Below, in pieces: positions 57,301-64,000 of a stretch of 64,000 nt of DNA (positions within the stretch are counted from its first letter, which is position 1; the number at the start of each line of letters is the position of its first letter). Under the pieces are notes generated by a model. The model was not told where the DNA came from. It saw only the letters and a program-made list of their open reading frames with translations, and ran no database searches. The DNA lies in the NCBI GenBank assembly GCA_947652605.1, contig OX393578.1:40305470-40369469 (forward strand), in the 5' to 3' direction. The translations under genes were made by a program, and so were the position numbers. Source of the DNA: Elmis aenea (taxonomy: Eukaryota > Arthropoda > Insecta > Coleoptera > Elmidae).

Positions 57301-58761
57301 TTTTGTTTAAAAATTCCATGGCTTGCGTGATTTAACGGAAAAACCGAAATCGATCAAAATTTTTAAACTTAATTATCTCGAATACACAAAAACGCCAAAA
57401 GAAAAATGTTTTGTAGATTTAGTTTGCCATAAGAAGACGATAGTCATATATTTATTTATAAATTACCGTGCGAGATATTAGACAGAGAAGTGAGTAAACA
57501 ATCATATTCCATTTGTATCTATTTTCCCTGTATTTTTTCTCCTTGAAAATAAGTCAATATTCTTTTATGATTATTTGATTTAGATTTTTATCATTATTGG
57601 GAAAATATTGTAAAATTACCGGAATTACCGGTAAAAAGTTGGCAAATTATCGGTAAAATTTGAAGAGCCTTTTTTGCAATCCCTAGTCGATATAGCATCC
57701 TTCTGGCCTAAAGTACCAATCATTTATTATGTTATTCAGCATTCGCTAGGCCATGTGCCCATGCAATAACCCAAACATACTTCCTTATTTTACTTTTTGA
57801 TTATACAGGGTGTCTACCCAGTGCGTATTTCTTTCATAGCTGGTTTATTATTTAAAATAGTAGAAAAAGTTTAATACGAAAGTTGTTTGAAGACCAAGAT
57901 GCACCACCAAAAATTATTTTCAACTGTTCTTCAAAAAACTTTGGGTTTAGACTTTTCCTTCTGTTTTAAATGATAAACCAGCTATGAAAGAAATACGCAC
58001 TAGTTGAACACCCTGTATTCTTTACAAAATAAATAATATGATTTAGGGATGGGTATTTAATAACGTAAACTTTCACATGGCTCAATTAATGTTTAAGAAG
58101 TGGTTGAATAAGATAAACACTATACAAACTTAAAAGAAAATTTACTTTCAAAAAACTGTGTATAGCAGAAAAAAAATTTAGGTACTAACTAATGGTTTTA
58201 AATTAGTAATGCCTTAGTTATGCTTTATATTATATTATTTGATATTCATTTTCACAATTTTTTTATCGCCAATTTTTTTGTGGGAATCCTAAGTTGCGCT
58301 GACTACAAAATGAAAATTTCATTCACCACTAAAAGTGAAATAAAAAACATAATTAAAATAAAACTTTTTTAATGATTGCCAAATAAGGTCAAAATCTCCA
58401 TTAATGTTTTTGGATATTATTGTGCTTACATTTTTTATTTGTTCTAGGACTTATCTTCACGATTCTTCTTTCAGCACCGCTGGTTATTGGTCCAGTAGCT
58501 TATTTTGTTGGACGTTCTCAAAGACTTTCAAGACCTGTGTTAATAAGACTTTTACATATTAACATCGGACAAATAACATATGTAATAGGCATAATATGTT
58601 TTTGTCTTGGATTGTTTACAGATTGGTATGAGATATACACGGCAAAAAAATCTCGTGCTGCGCTGACTGTAGTAACGATATTATTGTGTAGTTGGTCCTT
58701 GTATTCGGCGTTTCGAACTACTTTTAAGTACATTAGAACAACTAGAGGAGGAGAAATATAA
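51346..58761 (+). CDS. CYB561D2: Cytochrome b561 domain protein (CYB561D2-like), complete
   Basis: Exons 51346-51510, 53495-53702 and 58448-58761 join in phases 0 and 1 to give 228 residues, close to vertebrate CYB561D2 (about 222). Six hydrophobic helices can be traced. The four histidines expected to bind two b-type haems are at about H48 (SWHII), H86 (LLHGAIM), H121 (TAHGVAG) and H161 (LLHINIG). Family members move electrons across endomembranes, typically from cytosolic ascorbate to lumenal ferric or monodehydroascorbate acceptors (established knowledge). The ATG at 51346 is the first in frame and precedes the first helix. Two AATAAA signals follow at 58946 and 58956. Intron 1 (about 2.0 kb) and intron 2 (4.7 kb) are loaded with mobile elements, yet all splice sites and the frame are intact. 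Confidence 0.92.
51615..52361. mobile_element. hAT-type element in CYB561D2 intron 1
   Basis: The element is 51623-52353 (731 bp). Ends CAGTGTTTCTCAAACT and AGTTTGAGAAACGCGG are inverted relatives, and flanks GAATATAT and GAATAAAT match at 7 of 8. It contains a three-fold 14-bp tandem (AAATTTAATACATT) near 52066-52102 and no coding potential. Confidence 0.8.
53820..54390. other. GC-richer unidentified insert in CYB561D2 intron 2
   Basis: From about 54110 to 54370 the sequence is clearly richer in CG than the intron around it (AGGCCCGTCGAATAGCAAAA, CTCACCCAAGTGCGCGTGTA). No frame longer than chance was found. It may be LTR or SINE DNA; no partner copy in the window. Confidence 0.35.
54398..55100. 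repeat. 700-bp foldback with nested insertion in CYB561D2 intron 2
   Basis: Arms include TATGACGTCACCTATGACAT, AGATGTGTCATATGTCACAC and CCCATTTGGTTTATAAGAAA at left, with their complements at right (54880-55095). Between them, 54680-54870 is a copy of the TATCCGGAAGTGACGTTATT repeat also seen at 61015-61185. Confidence 0.72.
55619..56330 (+). pseudogene. Non-LTR retrotransposon ORF1-like coiled-coil remnant
   Basis: An open frame at 55619-56092 encodes a basic start followed by a long coiled coil rich in Glu/Lys/Leu (about residues 50-125) and the phrase KDSSKNNIVVTGIE, which recalls insect non-LTR proteins where a coiled coil precedes KRKNNIVI.G. After a frame break the plus strand continues with LEIQKKLKQIAEEERQKGK and a REW-like segment, also typical of these elements. 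The endonuclease and reverse transcriptase are absent. It lies in intron 2 of the CYB561D2-like gene, same orientation. Confidence 0.7.
56758..57693. mobile_element. hAT-type element with TTACCGGTAA iterations
   Basis: The element is 56766-57685 (920 bp). Its ends TACGGATTGTAAA and TTTTGCAATCCCTA are inverted, and the flanks GACGATAT and GTCGATAT match at 7 of 8. The subterminal DNA on both sides is made of TTACCGGTAA-like words. A copy of the CACTATTGCTATCTCC repeat (57184-57520) is nested inside. The element lies in intron 2 of the CYB561D2-like gene. Confidence 0.82.
57184..57520. repeat. Third copy of the CACTATTGCTATCTCC repeat
   Basis: ACAGGGTGTTCTTTTCCATG, CACTATTGCTATCTCCGTAA and GGTTGGTTAAATGGGACAAA align with 4972-5330. 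Nested in the hAT-type element of 56.77-57.69 kb. Confidence 0.72.
57803..58018. mobile_element. 216-bp palindromic MITE with ATACAGGGTGT ends
   Basis: The left arm reads ATACAGGGTGTCTACCCAGT and GCGTATTTCTTTCATAGCTG. The right arm is its complement, ending TGAACACCCTGTAT. It has a short unique centre and sits in CYB561D2 intron 2. Confidence 0.85.
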
Positions 58762-61010
58762 GTGTTTGTAGCTGTTTAATTTTTTTGTTTATAAAATGTA
58801 TAATTAGTGAGAAGATAAATATTTGCCTAGAAGAAGACAACAATTCTGATATCGTTATCTTAACAAGTCATGCACTTAAGCCACTCGGAATAGTATTTTA
58901 AAAAAATAATCTAAGCGATGTTTAAATTTATCTATAAGCTATTGAAATAAAAACAAATAAATTATGTATCTGTACAAAAAAGTACTTTAAAAAAATTGTT
59001 ACACTGGCGTTCATGTTTTAAAAAAGTGATATCATTTTAAGCTTCAGAAAATCAGTATTTTATTAAAACTGGTTGTAATACCAATACATATTTTTATTGA
59101 GGTTTTTGTTGGCTATTGTCCAATAAAATTTATAGATATTGTATAGATTTAAGTCAAATTTCACTATGTAAGTGAGACATGTTCAACTAACATTTTGTAC
59201 ATATTTCGATAATTTAGTTTGTATTCGGTAATTCTTATTTACTTTATTGTTTTAATTTATTAATGGAATATAATATACAAACAAAGTATAACTGATTAAC
59301 ATAAAACAATGCAAATTGATTAACAATAAAACATTTTCTGTTTACCGCTATAATTGTGATATGTTATTTATGGGGTTAAAAGCACCAGCTCAATTATAGC
59401 CATATGATGCATTTTTATTTTTGCGATACGTAGTATGAAGCACTTATAAGTACAACACCAATTTTCCAGCACTCTTGGTTACCAGAATAATCATTTTGCC
59501 GGACTAACCCTGAAGCCATAGCTAAGATTAAATTTAAGCAAAATATGTTAAGAATCTCACAAAATTGCGTCATCATCATCAAGTGCAAAGCAAATAATGT
59601 AAATAACCACGCTTAGGGTATCCTTATAACCAGGGTACGGACAAGCGATGGACAAGTTTCTTTTGTGTATACGGTCGAGTTTCGCTTGCCACTAGGCTGT
59701 GACCTCCAAATTTTATATAATTTGCATTGCGTTGATGCGGAGTTTTACAGATTTTATTTTTTTCTTGCTTGTTCAGGGTGTTTAAGTGTGATCCAAGACT
59801 TAAAAAGACATTAGTGATAGTTGTGTAAGTTATTACCAAACGTAAATTTCATAAGTTAAGTTAAATACAATTATTTTTTTAATTTTTAAGAAAAAGTGCA
59901 TTGTAATTATCTGTCTACACCAATTTAATAGCAATGATTGGAATTAATAATGTAATTTTGTCATTAAATATTAAATTAAATTGATGAATCTATACTTTTC
60001 AGTTGCTCATTGGACATTAAAACAGGAATTAAGTAAACAATTGTTTGCAACTGCGTGTATCATGGGTTGCATGCTTACAGTGGAAATACGCGCTCCGTAT
60101 AAGTTTTTTAAACATTAATAGCTAATAACAATTATTAAGCCTTCATTTTACTCACTTTTTAGTTGCTATACTTACTATTGCATCTATTTCCACATGCCAA
60201 ATGAGTTTTTACCTTCAAATTTCGTTTAAAAATTGAATTATTAAAAGAAATCCTACATAATCCCATTGCCGTTATGAGAAAGCTGGAGGGTTCGTGTAGC
60301 TTGGCCATACCCGTACCCTAACCGCGCTTTGCACACAACACCATCTGTTTTCACCCACTGCCACTCAGTAAAGTGGCCGCAGGAAGTTTCAATTTCCCTC
60401 GTACTTTTGTCTGAACTAAAGAAGGTGCCTAGACATCAGTTACTAGAAAATCAGTGTTGTACCTGTATCATATCGCGAAAGTGTTTGAATTCAGATTTCA
60501 ACGGACATACCTACACGTTTTGTGGTTCTCTAAACTCGTTTTTGTTTTTTTCGCGATGACGACCGTGTGTTTGTTTGAGCGTGCATTTGTCATGTGCTAG
60601 GTTAAAATTGTACATTTTGAACATTAGTAATCAATAGTATACTACAAAGTGCAATTAGTTGATTTTTCGCATATTAACTAATATACAGGGTGTTTAGGTT
60701 GTAACGTTAATTGAAAATTACACTAAAACGGTAATAAATAAAATGTTTTGTTTATGTAGGTTTGTAGCGTGTTTTTTAAAAACCTTAATAACTTTTTAAA
60801 ATATAAAATTACAAAATTATTAATAAATTCAAAATTTCGAAAATTATTTTTTGAAACGGCTACAATTTTTTTCAAATTTTAGTATGTTATCGAGTTTATT
60901 ATTTTTAGTAAAATGCTGTTTGTCTCAACTCATAACTTTTCTTGAAAAAAATTACGATATATAAAAAAAAATGTTGTTCTTTATGGTTGTACATGTCATA
61001 ATATACACTC
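58762..61010. other. 3' flank of the CYB561D2-like gene with weak repeat ends
   Basis: After the poly(A) signals no gene is seen. GGGTACGGACAAGCG (59634) and CCATACCCGTACCC (60305) are partly inverted and may bound an old element. A lone ACAGGGTGTTTAGGTTG end is at 60684. Confidence 0.4.
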
Positions 61011-61628
61011 AAGACTACTAAACTAAATAAGATGGCCATTTCCCATTACTTGGCTATCCGGAAGTGACGTCATTATTAATAACGCCAAAATGTTTAAACC
61101 GATGTCTTACATTTTATATTACATGACAAGTTCCAAAGTATAGCTAGATCGCATTAATTGAATAGCTCACCAAAAATGATTTAAAATACCGGGCATATTT
61201 TAACCAATTAAAAAATAATAATTTTCTGACGACCATTCTGTAAAGTGAGTGATTTCGCACGACTTATACCTACTAAGACTGAAAATGACAAATTGCACAT
61301 GACAACAAAACTGTGTTGAAATGCAACTGTTTCTGCGACCACTATTGTAAATGATTTTTACTGTAGCCTGCATGCATAGTAAGTAGGTCTTTACGCACGG
61401 TAGGCAAAAAGCACACTTTTCTAGTAATGTCAAAGTAGACTCACGTCAAACTTGTCAGTTAACCGCATAACAATGTGTTTACTATTAGCCAAAAAACCGA
61501 TAAAATCGTATGTATTATGTGATCGTACAAAAAGTATGCTATTAAACACGAGTTGTAAAGCAACTACGCACTCGTGGAAATACGCAAGTTTATGGCATCT
61601 TCTATATGGTTGGAATGTAATGTGATGC

Positions 61629-62256
61629 TTACCAGGGCAGGTCACGATATGTTATCGCCAAAATCTGATCAAGACTGTATTTAATGCGTCAACAAAATCA
61701 AAACTAAATGTTTTGCAGAGTTGTACGTGCCACTGGCCATTTCCTTCGGAAAAATAGGGAAAAAACTGAAAAGTTGAATAATAAAAGTAATTTTTGCGAT
61801 CGCGTTGGCCATGAAACCGTCAGAGATAAAATTTAAATTCTTCTATTTACCATTTTGCGTATTCTTTGCAAGTAAAATGGTGCAGTTTTAAAAAAAAATC
61901 TTAAACGGTTTTGGAGAAAAACGTCAAAAACGAAACACCTGCAAAAGCGCTATGATTTAAAAAGACGTATAACTAAATCTATGCGACTTGCATAGCCGTT
62001 TAACATAGGGGAAACCGTTTTTACAAGGGCCTCGTTTATCGCGTTTTTCTCCGGAACCGTTAAAGATTTTATAAAAAATTTGCACCATTTTACTTTGAAA
62101 GGATGCGCGCATTGGTAAATAAAAGATTTTCGATTTTATCTCTGACGGTTTCATAGCCAACGCGATCACAAAAATTACTTTTATTTATTCAACTTTTCAG
62201 TTTTTTCCCTATTTTTCCGAAGGAAATGGCCAGTGGCACGTATAACTCTGCACAAC
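61629..62256. mobile_element. Truncated copy of the 11.9 kb foldback family
   Basis: The left arm (CAGGGCAGGTCACGATATG onward) is full. The right arm stops at CAGTGGCACGTATAACTCTG, about 80 bp short of the expected end, and directly abuts gypsy integrase DNA. An end lost during or after insertion is the simplest reading. Confidence 0.78.
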
Positions 62257-63397
62257 TTTTTAAGAGAAATCTTTGCCAGGTTTAGTTTACCACGAGTCAT
62301 AGTTTCTGATAATGGAACAGCTTTCACTTCAGAACTTTTTCAGCAGTGAGGCAGAAATGTATGTGAAACAAATTAAAAGTTGCTTATTAAAAAAAAAGTG
62401 ATTTAGATGTGGCACTTTCAAGATTTTTATTTACATACCGCAACACATCTCACACGGTTACAAATGAATGGCCTGCTAAAAATTGTTAATTGGTAAATTA
62501 GATTTACTTAGGAATTTTACAAACAATGTTGTTAAAGACAGGGTTGAAATAATGTTTTAAATCATTACATTATTGTGTAACCTTATTTATTATTTCTTTT
62601 CGTTACATAACGTTATAAATAATATTTAAAAAATGGATTGTTATGTTTTATAACGTTATATACCATTATGCGAATAATGATAGTTATAAATATAACGTTA
62701 TAAATGTAAATATAGTTTTCAATTCTGAAATTATATTTGGGATCTTTAAAGCATACATTTTAATAAATAGTACAAAATTACGTTTAGATAATTTTAATTT
62801 TCATATTGGAAATACAAAATTTACCTACCTTTAGTTTAAAAAAGTTGATATTTAATAAATAAAAAAAAAAACGTTACAAAATAACCTTTTATGAAAGTTA
62901 ATGGTTATTATAACGTTCTAAAACTATATCAAAATATCGTTACGTTACTGTATCAGAAATTACAGTTGAATTGATAAACGTTATCGGGTATCGTTACGTT
63001 ACGTTTTTTTTTATCCCTGGTTAAAGACAAACAATATCATGCGGGAAGGCGTGTTGATTTTAAGCGGGGAGAATCAGTATATGTAAAAGATTTTAGACAA
63101 AATATGCAAAAATGGTGTATTGCCACAATTGTAGAAAACTTGGTTCCAAAATGTGTAAAGTGCAAATATTTGATAAATAATTTAATTTGGACACGACATA
63201 TTAACAAAATCTTTTTTATACATTCTGGAAATTGTACTACTTTTAGACCGTTATCTTATTGTAATAATGATACTAAGAAAGTAAATGTTAATGTCTCCCC
63301 AAAATCACAATGTAATACTGAAGTTGATAAACTTGTACGCAGCCTACGCAATTTAAGGCGTAGAAGTCAATTAATTAAGAGCACCAGACAGATTTGA
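62257..63397 (+). pseudogene. Ty3/gypsy-type integrase remnant, interrupted
   Basis: Plus-strand reading at about 62262-62348 gives the integrase-core phrase LPRVIVSDNGTAFTSELF. After a stop and frame change, 62350-62538 reads like the end of the core domain (an ...SRFLFTYRNT... phrase). After the nested hAT element, 63020-63397 gives the C-terminal domain with RGESVYVKDFRQNMQKW and NLIWTRHINKI. It is a genomic retrotransposon fossil with stops, frameshifts and two insertions. No reverse transcriptase or gag was seen within the window. Confidence 0.8.
62531..63027. mobile_element. hAT-type element with perfect 8-bp duplication, inserted in a gypsy integrase fossil
   Basis: The element is 62539-63019 (481 bp), starting CAGGGTTGAAATAATG and ending TTATCCCTG. 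Exact GTTAAAGA copies flank it (62531-62538, 63020-63027). Its interior repeats the palindrome ATAACGTTAT and TCGTTACGTTAC words. Removing it makes the flanking integrase reading continuous in meaning. Confidence 0.9.
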
Positions 63398-64000
63398 TAA
63401 ATTAAGTTCCATATTTTCTTATAACACAACTTTATTTACATGATCCCATCGATCTTCGATTTATTGACGGAAATAAACACGTAATATATACCAAAACTTA
63501 TAAAAGACAACAAAATTATTGGTAATAAACATAATTTTACATAATTTTTTTGGTTTTATTTACTATCTACAATCTTAGCAGCTGTTCTAAACTTCAAGTT
63601 CTACACAAAAGGACGTGGAGGAGTTCTCCCCAAAGAGTAAAAACAGGTTTAAGAAAATACTTTTTAAAAGTCCTGCCCCCTTATTCTGTAACTTTTAAAC
63701 ACCAGCGTAAACACCACGCGTTAGTGGTGACTTACCAATTCGGGTAGTTGATATTCTGTTTCTGCTGACTACCGAGAATTAACTCTAACGGTAAAACCTA
63801 CACGTAATTCACGTGAATACCGGCTCGACAGCCGCGTTTAAGGCTAAAACCTGTCATTTCGACTTGAACGAGCTGTGGTTGAGGGTGAAATATTATATCG
63901 AATTATAAGTTATGAATGTTGTGTTAGTGTTTAATTTAAAAAAAAAACTTTTCTCAATAATAATTTGGTCTGGTATTCGTGAATGTTACAGTTTTGTATT
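63398..64000. other. Region downstream of the gypsy integrase, possible 3' end or LTR
   Basis: A purine-rich stretch (AAAAGGACGTGGAGGAG, about 63607-63623) follows the integrase fossil at about the distance a polypurine tract would. The sequence after 63620 is richer in CG and could be LTR, but no second copy exists in the window to prove it. Confidence 0.3.

Overview
The window looks like AT-rich, intron-containing insect nuclear DNA, plausibly from a beetle, though the species cannot be fixed from sequence alone. The evidence is spliced genes with GT-AG introns, animal gene families (membralin, Pex11, RFXANK/ANKRA2-type ankyrin protein, Cys-loop receptor, CYB561D2-type cytochrome b561), and a heavy load of hAT, mariner-like, piggyBac-like, Ty3/gypsy and non-LTR elements plus foldback repeats. 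No prokaryotic operon, CRISPR array, rRNA or convincing tRNA was seen.

Layout. 1-33.6 kb is essentially gene-free repeat territory. It holds a decayed non-LTR reverse transcriptase (1.8-3.3 kb, minus), long palindromes whose ends read like ATACAGGGTG, a 1.2 kb hAT-type element with a perfect 8-bp target duplication (9.1-10.3 kb), a mariner-like element (14.1-14.9 kb), and hAT transposase fragments (23.4-23.8 and 27.8-28.4 kb). It may be intron of membralin, because that gene runs leftwards off its last visible exon at 33.69 kb and its 3' exons were not found. 33.7-40.8 kb (minus) carries the first three coding exons of membralin (TMEM259), an ER membrane protein linked to ER-associated degradation. 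41.4-42.9 kb (minus) is a divergent Cys-loop ligand-gated channel subunit in four exons, with a non-canonical pore helix and no recognised signal-peptide exon. 46.2-47.0 kb (minus) is a complete three-exon Pex11 gene (232 aa). It is head-to-head, about 220 bp apart, with a complete three-exon RFXANK/ANKRA2-like gene (47.3-48.1 kb, plus, 249 aa). 51.3-58.8 kb (plus) is a complete three-exon CYB561D2-like gene (228 aa) with all four haem-ligand histidines and two introns full of repeats. 59-64 kb returns to repeats and ends in a decayed Ty3/gypsy integrase broken by two later insertions.

The genes do not form a pathway: they are housekeeping membrane or organelle proteins (ER, peroxisome, endomembrane redox), a nuclear adaptor and a receptor. 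The main novelty candidates are the altered pore of the Cys-loop subunit and a recurring design in unrelated non-autonomous elements, in which each is built from its own short, often palindromic word repeated near both ends. Exon joins and repeat boundaries were worked out by eye; no similarity search was run.
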